Below are positions 1-8,288 of a stretch of 10,993 nucleotides of DNA, piece by piece (the first letter of the stretch is position 1; each line of letters opens with the position of its first letter). The notes below the pieces were generated by a model. The model was not told the DNA's origin. It did not search any database and saw only the letters and a program-made list of their open reading frames with translations. This stretch comes from Lachnoclostridium sp. UBA933 (GTDB taxonomy: Bacteria; Bacillota; Clostridia; Lachnospirales; Lachnospiraceae). The translations under genes and the position numbers were made by a program. The stretch is taken from contig DBDL01000008.1 in the NCBI GenBank assembly GCA_002293545.1, positions 3,179 through 14,171 of the forward strand, read 5' to 3'.

Positions 1-1
1 A

Positions 2-432
2 TATGCAATCCATGGAAAAACTGCAGCAGAGGTTATCTTTCATAGAGCAGATGCTGAAAAAGATTTTATGGGATTGATGACTTTTTCAGGCAATCAACCG
101 ACTCTAAAAGAAGCTAAAATTGCAAAGAATTATCTTGAAGAAAAAGAGCTTCGAGCAATGGGGCAACTTGTTTCAGGATATTTAGACTTTGCGGAGCGCC
201 AAGCAGAACGCAGACAGGCTATGACCATGAAAGAATGGGCTGAGCATTTGGATAATATTTTGGTAATGAGTGGGGAAAACTCTTGATTGGAAATGGTTCT
301 ATTAGCCATTTGCAAGCCATGGAAAAGGCTGAGGATGAATATAAGAAATACAAGGCTCGTACAATAAGTGATGTGGAAAATGATTATTTGGAAACCATTC
401 GTTCAATAGAAAATATTAGTACCCCAAAATAA
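2..432 (+). pseudogene. RhuM family protein, 3' end, frameshifted
   Basis: The 5' part lies outside the window. Reading from base 2 gives YAIHGKTAAEVIFHRADAEK, then GLMTFSGNQPTLKEAKIAKN, both highly characteristic of the RhuM (Virulence_RhuM, COG3943) family. This frame stops at TGA 284-286, just after a GGGGAAAAC stretch (272-280). In the -1 frame the family's C-terminal part resumes without interruption (GKLLIGNGSISHLQAMEKAE and onward, ending ISTPK) to TAA 430-432. A single lost base in the G4/A4 run at 272-279 explains this best, so the gene is probably broken. Known RhuM proteins occur in genomic islands and near restriction or defence genes; their biochemical role is not settled. No good slippery heptamer in the zero frame argues for programmed frameshifting, but a sequencing error in the homopolymers cannot be excluded. 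The AT-rich surroundings fit accessory DNA. Confidence 0.82.
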
Positions 433-599
433 TCATCCCCAAAAACCTTTGTCCCCCCCCTTGCCACAACCTGAGTGTGTGTCTTGAAAAACACGCATCA
501 ATTCTTTATATTTTGTCATATCTAAGTTTGATAAGAAAGCAAGGTTTCTGATTATTTGTAATTACCGTTCCGTTGTTACCCTGCTAAGAAGTGATTATT
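433..599. other. Intergenic gap with C8 homopolymer
   Basis: No convincing gene is visible between the RhuM remnant and the small hypothetical gene. The gap contains a run of eight C at 453-460 and a GT-rich patch near 474-482. No clear promoter pair with 16-18 base spacing was found; TTGATA near 529 with GATTAT 16 bases downstream is only a weak possibility. The composition is AT-rich and unlike the housekeeping genes downstream. Confidence 0.5.
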
Positions 600-610
600 G
601 GGAGGTTGAA

Positions 611-892
611 TTGAAAAAGATAGCAGTCATAATATCCTTAATTTTAATTATATTTATTGGTTATAACTTTTCGCCATTAACACCAAAAGGTGCGATCAGA
701 ATTAAAATGTTTTTTTCTGGATATCCCAAAGAAGCGATTACTACGAAAATTATATTTGTAGAAAATATTGAAGGTAAGGAAATTTATAGAGTATTATCCC
801 CTCCTTATGAAGTGCAAACAGGAACTATGTTAAATCGTTGGATTGTTGAACAGTATGTTTTTTTCTATTGTGCCAACTACGGTGTTGGGTAG
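611..892 (+). CDS. Small membrane-anchored hypothetical protein (TTG start)
   Basis: A 93-residue protein read from a TTG codon that follows a good ribosome binding site, GGGAGG at 600-605, five bases upstream. The N-terminus (KKIAVIISLILIIFIGY) is a lysine pair plus one hydrophobic helix of about 17 residues, either a signal anchor or an uncleaved signal peptide. No lipobox cysteine follows it. The remaining ~70 residues (motifs SPLTPKGAIR and FSGYPKEAITTK) should lie outside the membrane. The protein ends FFYCANYGVG. I do not recognise a characterised domain. The general look, one helix then a short basic extracellular part, is common in uncharacterised small Firmicutes proteins. An alternative is that the natural protein is longer and broken after about residue 80, because the two other frames also have short open stretches there. 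The next gene candidate is 50 bases away on the same strand. Confidence 0.55.
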   Translation: MKKIAVIISLILIIFIGYNFSPLTPKGAIRIKMFFSGYPKEAITTKIIFVENIEGKEIYRVLSPPYEVQTGTMLNRWIVEQYVFFYCANYGVG

Positions 893-942
893 TTTGTCGG
901 CATGATAATAAGATGAATAGTAAAATACATAAGGGGATATTT

Positions 943-1062
943 GTGAAAATAGTTACTAAAAAAATTTATGACGGACAAGATTCGACAGAATTAAAAAAAG
1001 CGAAAAGTATATATAAGAAACATATTGATTATCCGATGAAATCATTGTATTATATTCAGTAG
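943..1062 (+). CDS. Doubtful 39-residue ORF or gene remnant
   Basis: This is a GTG start with AAGGGG (931-936) six bases upstream. It encodes a lysine-rich, soluble peptide beginning MKIVTKKIYDGQDSTELKKA and ending KSLYYIQ. Its TAG stop (1060-1062) runs into the AGGAGG site of the amidase gene, an arrangement compatible with translational coupling. An in-frame ATG at 913 would add ten residues but has no ribosome binding site. I recognise no family. It could be a real short protein, the tail of a decayed gene whose front is in another frame at 850-905, or chance in AT-rich DNA. Confidence 0.25.
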   Translation: MKIVTKKIYDGQDSTELKKAKSIYKKHIDYPMKSLYYIQ

Positions 1063-1072
1063 GAGGATTGCG

Positions 1073-1801
1073 ATGAAAAAACTGATTTTATTAACACTGG
1101 CAGTAGTAGTAATCGGCAGTATTTTATTGCCGGCGGAAAGAGAATGCATGGTATCCGCTAAAAAAATGACAAAGGGACTTATTGTAATTGATGCCGGACA
1201 CCAAGGGAAAGGCAACGGCAGACTGGAGCCGATTGGACCGGGTGCGTCGTCCAAAAAACCGAAAGTGGCTTCCGGTACAACCGGAAGAGCAAGTAAAACA
1301 GCGGAATATAAGTTGAATCTTATCGTTGCGAAAAAATTGTCAAAAGAGTTGAAGCAAAGAGGTTATCGGGTTAAAATGATTCGGAACAGCCATAATGTAA
1401 ATATTTCTAATTCCGAACGGGCAAAAATGGCAAACAGATGGGGTGCCGGCGCATTGATACGAATCCATGCGAACGGAGATGTGAATACAAGTGTTTCGGG
1501 GGCTATGACAATGGCTCCGACATCGAACAACCGATTTTTATCTAAAAAAATCATTTCCAAAAGCAGACTTTTATCAAAAAAAGTGATCCGTGCCTTTTGC
1601 AGAGCTACGAAAGCAAAGAACCGGGGGGTTTACAGTACCGACGGCATGAGCGGTATCAATTGGTGCAAGGTTCCGGTAACGATTGTCGAAATGGGATACA
1701 TGACAAACCGGAAAGAGGATTTGAAGATGGCGTCCAAGGTTTACCAGAAGAAAATGGTCAAAGGGATCGCTGACGGAATTGATGCTTATATGGGAAAATA
1801 A
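1073..1801 (+). CDS. N-acetylmuramoyl-L-alanine amidase (Amidase_3), secreted
   Basis: A zinc amidase of the Amidase_3 (CwlB/LytC/AmiC-like) fold that cleaves the bond between N-acetylmuramic acid and L-alanine in peptidoglycan, acting outside the membrane. The 242-residue protein starts with a signal peptide (KK followed by LILLTLAVVVIGSILL, residues 4-19). The catalytic domain covers about residues 35-240. The family's metal and catalytic residues are all in place: H43 in IVIDAGHQG, E78 in AEYKLNLIVA, H132 in IRIHANG and E206 in IVEMGYMTN. There is no extra wall-binding repeat, so this is a minimal one-domain enzyme, and it is lysine/arginine rich, which may help wall binding. The start is set by AGGAGG at 1061-1066, six bases before ATG. 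The gene stands between the AT-rich left region and the kinase-gltX group, with a 103-base gap downstream. Its cellular role (growth, separation or turnover) cannot be read from the sequence. Confidence 0.92.
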   Translation: MKKLILLTLAVVVIGSILLPAERECMVSAKKMTKGLIVIDAGHQGKGNGRLEPIGPGASSKKPKVASGTTGRASKTAEYKLNLIVAKKLSKELKQRGYRVKMIRNSHNVNISNSERAKMANRWGAGALIRIHANGDVNTSVSGAMTMAPTSNNRFLSKKIISKSRLLSKKVIRAFCRATKAKNRGVYSTDGMSGINWCKVPVTIVEMGYMTNRKEDLKMASKVYQKKMVKGIADGIDAYMGK

Positions 1802-1894
1802 GAAATGGTCTTATGCGTAAAACCGGCGCAGGAAATGGAAACAGTGTGAAGCATAAATATCAGGTAATGATGCGCAGAAAACATGCGCGAGAAT

Positions 1895-1898
1895 GAGG
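1895..1898 (+). promoter_or_regulatory. Ribosome binding site that decides the kinase-like start
   Basis: GAGG (within TGAGGT) lies six bases before ATG 1905. It overlaps a more upstream in-frame ATG at 1893 that itself has no Shine-Dalgarno sequence. The site therefore favours 1905 as the true start, removing four residues (MRYH) from the longest reading frame. Confidence 0.6.
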
Positions 1899-1904
1899 TA
1901 TCAT

Positions 1905-2522
1905 ATGAAACGGATTATAACAATCAGCAGAGAGTTCGGCAGCGGAGGCAGGGAAATCGGGAAAAAGTTAGCAGAGGCATTAGATGTTCCTTTTTACGAT
2001 AATGAGATTATCAGCCGTGCCGCAAAAGAAAGCGGTTTTGCCGAATCCGCCTTTGAACGGGCAGAAGAAAAAGCGACAAACAGCCTTTTATACTCCATTG
2101 CATTGGGGATGAATGTGTTTGCCAATCAAGAAACCGGACTGACCGGATTATCCTTGGACGACAAGGTGTTTTTAGCACAATCCAATGAGGTGCGCAAGGC
2201 GGCGAAAGAATCCTCATGCGTGATTGTCGGACATTGTGCGGATTATATATTGAGTGATATGCCGAATGTAATCAATATTTTTATCCGTGCGGGATTGGAT
2301 TTTCGTATGAACCGTGCGATTCAGGAGTATAAAATACCGGTGGAAAAAGCGGCGGAGGAAGTATTGAAAAATGACAAAAGACGAGCCAATTATTATAAAT
2401 ACCATGCGGGTGACCGATGGGCTAATATGAATAATTATCATTTATCGCTTCGTAGTGATTTCGGAGGGACAGACCATGCGGTAAAGACAATTTTGACCTA
2501 TCTCAATATGGAGGAGCGTTAA
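1905..2522 (+). CDS. Cytidylate kinase-like family protein
   Basis: A 205-residue protein of the cytidylate kinase-like family (PF13189), a branch of the nucleoside monophosphate kinase P-loop fold common in Clostridia and distinct from the housekeeping Cmk. The N-terminal loop ITISREFGSGGREIGKK (residues 5-21) replaces the usual GxxGxGK[ST] with GSGGRE, as is typical of the family. A conserved-looking central strand VIVGHCADYIL sits around residues 107-117; from memory, relatives usually have Arg where this protein has His110. The lid-like segment NDKRRANYYKYHAG and the segment NNYHLSLRS near the C-terminus are also family-like. The substrate is not known for most members, so CMP phosphorylation should not be assumed. 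The stop codon is directly followed by the gltX ATG, and gltX's ribosome binding site lies inside this gene, so the two are almost certainly cotranscribed. The 5' gap (1802-1904) shows no clear promoter. Confidence 0.85.
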   Translation: MKRIITISREFGSGGREIGKKLAEALDVPFYDNEIISRAAKESGFAESAFERAEEKATNSLLYSIALGMNVFANQETGLTGLSLDDKVFLAQSNEVRKAAKESSCVIVGHCADYILSDMPNVINIFIRAGLDFRMNRAIQEYKIPVEKAAEEVLKNDKRRANYYKYHAGDRWANMNNYHLSLRSDFGGTDHAVKTILTYLNMEER

Positions 2523-3986
2523 ATGAGTAAGACAAGAACCAGATTTGCACCAAGCCCGACAGGGAAAATGCACATTGGGAATTTACGGACAGCCTTATAT
2601 GAATACCTGATTGCAAAACATGAGGGAGGCAGTTTTATACTCCGGATTGAAGATACCGACAGAGAACGGTATGTGGACGGCTCTCTGGAATTGATTTATA
2701 AAACCATGAAAACAGCGGGATTACAGCACGATGAGGGTCCCGATAAAGAAGGGAAATACGGTCCGTATATTCAGAGTGAACGCGTTGGAAGCGGGATGTA
2801 TTTGAAATATGCGAAAGAGCTTGTAGAAAAGGGAGAAGCCTATTATTGCTTCTGTTCAAAGGAACGTTTGGACACACTGCGCAAGGAAGGCAGTATAGAA
2901 ACCGGAAAAGAAATTACGAAGTATGACAAGCACTGTCAGGGACTGAGTAAAGAAGAAGTTGAATCCAATCTGGCTGCCGGAATGCCCTTTGTGATCCGGC
3001 AAAATAATCCGACGACCGGACAGACGACCTTTTCCGATATTATTTTCGGGGATATTGTTGTGGAAAATGAAGAGTTGGATGATATGGTTTTGATAAAATC
3101 AGATGGATATCCGACCTATAACTTCGCCAATGTAGTGGACGACCATCTAATGGAGATTACACATGTGGTAAGAGGCTGTGAATATTTATCATCGGCGCCG
3201 AAGTACAACCGCCTGTATGAAGCCTTTGGATGGGACATACCGATCTATATACATTGTCCTTTGATTACGGATGAAAATCATAAAAAGCTGGCAAAACGAG
3301 GGGGTGCATCTTCATTTGAGGACTTAATAAATCTTGGATTCCTGCCGGAAACAATCGTAAACTTTGTGGCGCTGCTTGGCTGGAGCCCGTCAGGGGAAGA
3401 AGAGATATTCAGTTTAGACCGGCTGGTCAAAGAATTTGACTATAAAAGAATCAATAAAGCCCCTGCGGTATTTGATATGGTGAAGCTGCGTTGGATGAAC
3501 GGCGAATATATTAAGAAGATGGAGGATGAGGCGTATTACGGGTATGCCCTGCCGATTATTCAAGAAGCCGTAAAGAGGGATGTGGATTACAAAAAGATTG
3601 CCGATTTAGTAAAGACGAGGATTGAAGTTTTTCCGGATATTACCGATAAAATAGATTTCTTTGACGAACTTCCCAAGTATGATACCGATATGTATATTCA
3701 CAAGAAAATGAAAACGAACACAGAAAACTCAAGGGAAGTGCTGACGGAAATCCTTCCCCGCTATGAGAAATCAGAGAAGTTTTCCCTTGAAGAGCTTGAG
3801 AACATTACGGCTGATTATATTGCGGAAAAAGGATGTAAAAACGGTCTGGTGCTTTGGCCCGTGAGGACGGCGGTATCCGGAAAGCAAATGACGCCGGGCG
3901 GAGCATATGAAATCATGGAGATTCTAGGCAAGGAAGAATCCCTTAGACGAATCAAAAAAGGAATCGAATATTTAGATGAATTATAA
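2523..3986 (+). CDS. gltX: Glutamyl-tRNA synthetase
   Basis: A class I aminoacyl-tRNA synthetase that charges tRNA with glutamate in the cytoplasm. At 487 residues it has the usual bacterial GluRS length. The catalytic Rossmann domain starts with [20 protein letters not shown], where HIGN (residues 17-20) is the HIGH signature. [13 protein letters not shown] follows, with the glutamate-binding Arg/Asp context. The second signature is [16 protein letters not shown] with KLAKR at 255-259; relatives usually have KLSKR, so a Ser is replaced by Ala here. [18 protein letters not shown] marks the transition to the helical anticodon-binding part (about 330-487). The ribosome binding site GGAGGAG (2510-2516) lies in the 3' end of the preceding gene, six bases before ATG. 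The 3' end overlaps the helicase start by 11 bases, which supports one transcript. Many Firmicutes use a GluRS that also mis-charges tRNA-Gln for later amidation. Whether this one does cannot be seen. Confidence 0.97.
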   Translation: MSKTRTRFAPSPTGKMHIGNLRTALYEYLIAKHEGGSFILRIEDTDRERYVDGSLELIYKTMKTAGLQHDEGPDKEGKYGPYIQSERVGSGMYLKYAKELVEKGEAYYCFCSKERLDTLRKEGSIETGKEITKYDKHCQGLSKEEVESNLAAGMPFVIRQNNPTTGQTTFSDIIFGDIVVENEELDDMVLIKSDGYPTYNFANVVDDHLMEITHVVRGCEYLSSAPKYNRLYEAFGWDIPIYIHCPLITDENHKKLAKRGGASSFEDLINLGFLPETIVNFVALLGWSPSGEEEIFSLDRLVKEFDYKRINKAPAVFDMVKLRWMNGEYIKKMEDEAYYGYALPIIQEAVKRDVDYKKIADLVKTRIEVFPDITDKIDFFDELPKYDTDMYIHKKMKTNTENSREVLTEILPRYEKSEKFSLEELENITADYIAEKGCKNGLVLWPVRTAVSGKQMTPGGAYEIMEILGKEESLRRIKKGIEYLDEL

Positions 3987-5829
3987 CGAAGTACAACAAG
4001 AGGCCATTCAACATCAGGAAGGACCGATGATGGTGCTTGCCGGACCGGGTTCCGGCAAAACAACCGTTATTACAAAAAGGGTGCAGAGCCTTATTGAGGA
4101 ACACCATATCGACCCCGGCAAAATTCTGGTCATAACATTTTCAAAAGCCGCTTCGGTTGAAATGAAAGAGCGTTATCTTGCCCTAAATCAGAATAACAGC
4201 AGAAATGTTTGGTTCGGCACATTTCACGCTGTTTTCTTTCATATTCTGCGGTATACATATCATTATGATTCCCAAAATATCATTACGTCATCATTAAAAA
4301 AACGCTTTCTGGAAGAATCCATAACCTCATCAGGATATGAAACGGAAGACAAAAATGAGTTGATAGAGGATATTGAAAATGAAATCAGTATGGTAAAAGG
4401 GGAGGGAATTGACATCGACTGCTATTATTCCGCAGGATGTCCGGAAGAAATATTCCGGAGTATTTTTGCCGGATATGAGGAACGTTTGAAGAAGCACCAT
4501 CTGATTGATTTTGATGACATGATTGTCATGGCATATAAGTTATTGACGGAGCATTCAAATATTTTACGGCAATGGCAGGAGCGGTTTGCCTATATCCTGA
4601 TTGATGAATTTCAGGATATCAACCGCTTGCAGTATGAAACCGTCAAGCTTTTGGCAGAACCGGAAAATAATCTGTTTATTGTCGGCGACGACGACCAGTC
4701 AATCTATGGTTTCCGGGGAGCAAAGCCGGGTATTATGCTTAGATTCCCGGATGATTTTCCCCGGACAAAACAGGTGACACTAGGGAAAAATTACCGCTGC
4801 TCCGGGGAGATTATGACGGCGGCGAGCCGGCTGATTGCAAGGAACAAAAAGCGGTATCATAAAAAGCTGGAGGCGGTAAACGGTAAGACCGATGCGGTAC
4901 ATATACGCAAATGCAAGACAATCGGCGAAGAAAACCGACTGTTGGTAAAGCAGATATTACAGTACAAAGAAACGGGTATCCCGTATGAAGAAATGGCGGT
5001 TTTATTCCGCATCAATTATCAGGCAAGAAGCTTGATCGGCAGATTGCTCGAATACAATATCCCTTTTGTCATCAAGGATAATATTCCGAACATTTTTGAG
5101 CATTTTATTGCAAAAGATATTCTTGCCTATATAAAGATTGCACTTGGCAGCAGGGAGCGCGCATTGTTTCTGCAAATTGCCAACCGCCCGAAACGCTATC
5201 TTTCACGGGAAGCATTCCGTGAGCCGGAAGTCAGCTTTCAGTCATTGTATGCCTTTTATCGTGATAAGAGGTGGATGGGCGAGCGGTTAGAGGAGTTTCA
5301 AAATGATTTGGCGTTCATAAAAAAAATGCCGCCGTTTGCCGCCGTCGATTTTATAAGGAAGTCAATCGGGTATGACGGTTTTTTAGAGGAATATGCAAGG
5401 TACAGGGAAGTCAAACCGGATGACTGGATTCTTTTATTGGACGATCTTCAGGAAACGGCAAAAGAATCAAAAACATATGAGGAATGGTTTGCTTATATTG
5501 ATGAATACGGGAAGAAACTGGAGGAAAAACAGAAGAAGCAGGACGAAGAATCAGCCGGAGTAAGGCTGCTTACCATGCATCGTGCGAAAGGTTTGGAGTT
5601 TGATGTGGTGTTTATACCGGATGTAAATGAAGGCGTTACGCCCTACCGGAAAGCGTCTTTACCGGATGAACTGGAGGAAGAACGGCGTATGTTTTATGTG
5701 GGAATGACACGGGCAAGAAAGCATCTGCATTTGATTTTTCCGGAAGAGCGATATAACAAGGAATGTAAGCCGTCAAGGTTTTTATTTGAAATCGGCGGGG
5801 ATGAGAAAGGGCTGGGGAAAAGATTATGA
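3976..5829 (+). CDS. UvrD/PcrA-type superfamily 1A DNA helicase, compact form
   Basis: A 617-residue ATP-dependent 3'-5' type DNA helicase of the UvrD/Rep/PcrA group. All SF1A motifs are visible in order: Q-motif NEVQQEAI (4-11), Walker [10 protein letters not shown] (22-30), Ia [14 protein letters not shown] (53-66), Ib [13 protein letters not shown] (80-92), [11 protein letters not shown] (208-216), [17 protein letters not shown] (236-249), [13 protein letters not shown] (270-280), IVa [28 protein letters not shown] (530-549) and [19 protein letters not shown] (567-583). It is about 100 residues shorter than typical PcrA/UvrD. It ends soon after motif VI and lacks the long C-terminal extension that in PcrA contacts RNA polymerase, so it is more likely an accessory paralog than the main PcrA. 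The ATG lies inside gltX (11-base overlap) and has only a weak AAAGGA about 13 bases upstream, which suggests translation coupled to gltX. The specific role (repair, replication restart, plasmid or conjugation control) is not indicated. Confidence 0.93.
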   Translation: MNYNEVQQEAIQHQEGPMMVLAGPGSGKTTVITKRVQSLIEEHHIDPGKILVITFSKAASVEMKERYLALNQNNSRNVWFGTFHAVFFHILRYTYHYDSQNIITSSLKKRFLEESITSSGYETEDKNELIEDIENEISMVKGEGIDIDCYYSAGCPEEIFRSIFAGYEERLKKHHLIDFDDMIVMAYKLLTEHSNILRQWQERFAYILIDEFQDINRLQYETVKLLAEPENNLFIVGDDDQSIYGFRGAKPGIMLRFPDDFPRTKQVTLGKNYRCSGEIMTAASRLIARNKKRYHKKLEAVNGKTDAVHIRKCKTIGEENRLLVKQILQYKETGIPYEEMAVLFRINYQARSLIGRLLEYNIPFVIKDNIPNIFEHFIAKDILAYIKIALGSRERALFLQIANRPKRYLSREAFREPEVSFQSLYAFYRDKRWMGERLEEFQNDLAFIKKMPPFAAVDFIRKSIGYDGFLEEYARYREVKPDDWILLLDDLQETAKESKTYEEWFAYIDEYGKKLEEKQKKQDEESAGVRLLTMHRAKGLEFDVVFIPDVNEGVTPYRKASLPDELEEERRMFYVGMTRARKHLHLIFPEERYNKECKPSRFLFEIGGDEKGLGKRL

Positions 5830-5861
5830 GAACAAGTAAAAACAGTTGGTTTCGGCACGGC

Positions 5862-5898
5862 ACTCCCGCACAGAAGAAACAGCAAACTGTGCGGGAGT
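5862..5898. terminator. Hairpin between convergent genes, probable terminator
   Basis: A perfect 12-bp inverted repeat: ACTCCCGCACAG (5862-5873) and CTGTGCGGGAGT (5887-5898), separated by 13 bases. It lies 32 bases after the helicase stop and about 70 bases beyond the permease stop, between convergent transcription units. A stable GC-rich stem fits a shared bidirectional terminator. The downstream U-tract is weak on the plus strand (GTTTCATGTT) and poor on the minus strand, so termination may be inefficient, or the stem may mainly protect the 3' ends. Confidence 0.6.
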
Positions 5899-5967
5899 TT
5901 CATGTTGGACGAATCGTTTAGCCTTTTGCGGGCGGGTTATGTTTTACAGAATTCAGTCAGCCCTCAT

Positions 5968-7557
5968 TTATCCGATATCACGGCTTCGGTACCTCATACA
6001 TCCTGCAGTAAATAATACCGCGGAAAGCAAACAAAGCAGAATGACAGGAGTTACGGTAAATTCTTCTATCGGTATTTGCGCCGTATTGCCGAATGGTGAC
6101 AGGTGTTCCGCCCATCCCGGCAAATCGAATAATCGTCCGAAATAAAGAATCAAAAAGGAGTAACCGAATACGATCCAAATCAATGCGGTCAGTTTAGGCA
6201 ACAGACCGACAAACAGTGCCGCCAGCGCCGCCATAAAAAGGATTGCCGGAATTTGCACGGAACAAGCGCTGAGAATTTTATTTACCGACAGTAATCCCGT
6301 ATTTGCCGATGCGGCATATAAACCTGCCATACTTAAAAATAAGAACACAATAATTTCAAAGACGGCAATTGCCGCCGAGCTGAAAAACATGGAAGTACGC
6401 GATACCTGACGGGCAAAAAGCTGCTCCATTCTGCCGCGTTTTTCTTCATGCTGCAGCCGGTTTATGGTTCCGACCGCCGGTATGGAAACCAACATTGCCA
6501 TGATACCGCAAAGCATGGGAAGAAAAGCGTCAACATAGGAAGCCGGACTGCCGCCTGCCGCTAAGAGCATTTGCTTAATCATGCTGTTGCTTTCGATAAA
6601 GCTGCCAAGCTCCCCGATAACAGAGCCATAGCATAAGCCTAAGATAAAAAATGATATTCCCCATATAATAAATGTATTTTTGGAAAGACGCCATGGTAAC
6701 CCTAACGGAGTCCTCAGAAAACGGGAGGCATAGGAGCGTCCTTTTTTTGCCGGAAATAATCCTGCCCCCAAATCGCGCCTTGTGTTTAAATACAAGGCGG
6801 CAGCGGCAGCAGCAAGTGCTTCTGCAAACAAAACCGCACAAGGCCAAAAGGCGTCAGTATAAAATGCTTCAATTTTCAAGCCGATACCCATAGGGGATAT
6901 ATAGGAGAAAACATTTCCTAACATATCACCGGAGGCACGCATAATATAGAACAGTCCCATCAACCCGAATGAAAAGGCGGAGCTGCCGCGTGCCGTACTG
7001 AATAATTGTGCTGAAAGCAGAGTGATTCCCGCAAATAAGAATCCCTGTAAGCCAATAGAAAAAGCATAACAAAAAGCACCGGCAATTGTTGTTCCGTCAA
7101 TATTTATTGTGATGATTGCCAAAGCAGACAGCAAAGAAATGATAATATTCAGTACAAAAGCAGAAAACAATGCTGCCGTCCCGCCTGCCAGCCGTCCCAT
7201 AGGAAGCGAAACAAGCATCTCATAACGTCCGAGTTCTTCATCAACCCTTGTATGCCGGTTGATAAAGAAGATATTCATCACGATTGCCGCAATGGCAAAC
7301 CAAATCAGGCATTCCTGCGCCATGGCAATTGCGGTGGAAACCTTGCCGAGTCCGTATACAGGTCCCATCATTGCAACCATAGCGGGAGTGTTCAGTGTTT
7401 CTGACATGCTTTGGAGAGATTCCGGTGTCTGAAACAAGCCGGGATATAATACGGCAAATATCGCCGCGCCTCCCGCCATCGCAAGAATCCAAACCAAGCT
7501 CATAATCCGTTCGCGCCGTATGATAAAGGACATGTATTTCAAAAAATTAGCGGTCAT
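5968..7557 (-). CDS. ABC transporter permease, polyketide antibiotic exporter type
   Basis: A 529-residue polytopic membrane protein resembling the large exporter permeases of COG3559 (TnrB3-like, named after polyketide antibiotic export in actinomycetes). It has about twelve hydrophobic segments in two similar halves. Each half opens with an amphipathic stretch and a helix (residues about 5-35, FLKYMSFIIRRERIMSLVW; and about 282-315, GLPWRLSKNTFIIWGISFFI), so an internal duplication with six helices per half is likely. Charged loops such as RHTRVDEELGRYEMLVSLPM and HEEKRGRMEQLFARQVSRT resemble the cytoplasmic coupling loops of ABC-2 permeases (EEKRGRxExLFARxVSR-like). The start overlaps the ATPase stop as ATGA, and AGGAGGGAGC lies just upstream inside the ATPase gene, so the pair is translationally coupled. 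The permease is expected to form the export channel with the ATPase at the cytoplasmic membrane. The substrate is unknown: drug, peptide or lipid export are all possible. Confidence 0.88.
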   Translation of the reverse strand: MTANFLKYMSFIIRRERIMSLVWILAMAGGAAIFAVLYPGLFQTPESLQSMSETLNTPAMVAMMGPVYGLGKVSTAIAMAQECLIWFAIAAIVMNIFFINRHTRVDEELGRYEMLVSLPMGRLAGGTAALFSAFVLNIIISLLSALAIITINIDGTTIAGAFCYAFSIGLQGFLFAGITLLSAQLFSTARGSSAFSFGLMGLFYIMRASGDMLGNVFSYISPMGIGLKIEAFYTDAFWPCAVLFAEALAAAAAALYLNTRRDLGAGLFPAKKGRSYASRFLRTPLGLPWRLSKNTFIIWGISFFILGLCYGSVIGELGSFIESNSMIKQMLLAAGGSPASYVDAFLPMLCGIMAMLVSIPAVGTINRLQHEEKRGRMEQLFARQVSRTSMFFSSAAIAVFEIIVFLFLSMAGLYAASANTGLLSVNKILSACSVQIPAILFMAALAALFVGLLPKLTALIWIVFGYSFLILYFGRLFDLPGWAEHLSPFGNTAQIPIEEFTVTPVILLCLLSAVLFTAGCMRYRSRDIG

Positions 7558-8267
7558 TTTGCTCCCTCCTCATATTCTGACAGGAACAGTTCTTCAAGTG
7601 TAGTACCTTTGTTCAGGATTTCTTTCATCGTTCCGTCCAATACGATCCGACCCTCCTTAATAATACTTACACTGTCCGCAAGCTTTTCGACTTCACTCAT
7701 GATATGGCTTGAAAGCAAAACAGTCTTTCCGTCAGCCTTGACTTCATTTATGCAGTCTTGAAATACTTTTTCGAGTAAGGGATCAAGACCGCTTGTCGGT
7801 TCGTCAAAGATAAAATACTTGGCATCGGATGCAAATGCCGCCACCAGTGCGATTTTTTGCCGGTTCCCTTTAGAATATGTACGGCATTTTTTGGAAGGAT
7901 CAAGCTCGAATCGTTCAAGATACTTCTTGCGTTTGGACCGATTCAATTTGCATCCATGCAGTGATAAAAATAAATCAATCACTTCACCGCCGGTAAGATT
8001 ATCCCAAAGATTCACGTCACCCGGCACATAGGCAAGCTTTTTGTGCAGTTCCACGGCGTCTTTCCATGCATCATGGTTCAGTATTTTCACTTCTCCCTCC
8101 GTTGCCCTCAGAATACCGATTAAGCAACGGATTGTCGTGGATTTTCCAGCGCCGTTCGGTCCAAGGAAAGCATGGACCGAACCTTGGGTTACCCGCATGT
8201 TTACCCCGTTTAAAGCATAAAAATCCCCGAATTTTTTAACAAGATTTTTAACTTCAAAAATAGTCAT
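7554..8267 (-). CDS. ABC transporter ATP-binding protein (exporter pair)
   Basis: A 237-residue nucleotide-binding subunit that powers the neighbouring permease. Walker A is GPNGAGKST (36-44). The signature region is YSKGNRQKIALVAA (131-144), a YSKGN form in place of LSGGQ. Walker B is YFIFDEPTSGLDP (151-163), and the H-loop is LLSSH (184-188). Where many ABC proteins have a Q-loop glutamine, this one reads AYVPGDVNLWDNLTGGE (79-95); relatives of the polyketide-exporter branch show a similar VPG[DE]VNLW pattern, so this is subfamily-typical rather than damage. The start is set by AGGAGG (complement of 8275-8280), seven bases before ATG. The gene has its own promoter and a candidate operator just upstream. 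It is the first gene of a two-gene unit and overlaps the permease by four bases. The likely role is export of a small amphiphilic compound, with resistance as a plausible but unproven outcome. Confidence 0.93.
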   Translation of the reverse strand: MTIFEVKNLVKKFGDFYALNGVNMRVTQGSVHAFLGPNGAGKSTTIRCLIGILRATEGEVKILNHDAWKDAVELHKKLAYVPGDVNLWDNLTGGEVIDLFLSLHGCKLNRSKRKKYLERFELDPSKKCRTYSKGNRQKIALVAAFASDAKYFIFDEPTSGLDPLLEKVFQDCINEVKADGKTVLLSSHIMSEVEKLADSVSIIKEGRIVLDGTMKEILNKGTTLEELFLSEYEEGAK

Positions 8268-8288
8268 AATGAATCCTCCTTTTTTTGT

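Noticed and set aside
274..280. Programmed -1 frameshift in the RhuM gene
   Set aside because: The zero-frame codons GAA AAC are not part of an X-XXY-YYZ heptamer, and no strong downstream hairpin is apparent. A simple base loss is more likely.
433..519. Minus-strand 28-residue frame starting MTKYKELMRVFQDT and ending in a Gly-rich tail
   Set aside because: The front looks protein-like, but there is no ribosome binding site, the tail is encoded by the C8 run, and it is very short. At most it is a remnant of another gene.
1802..1904. Possible promoter or terminator between the amidase and the kinase-like gene
   Set aside because: ATGCGC repeats and a small ATAAG/CTTAT pair are present, but there is no stem with a T-run and no -35/-10 pair with proper spacing.
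5846..6145. Plus-strand 99-residue open frame
   Set aside because: It runs through the terminator hairpin and then antisense to the permease, has no family resemblance, and is best explained as a shadow of the minus-strand gene.
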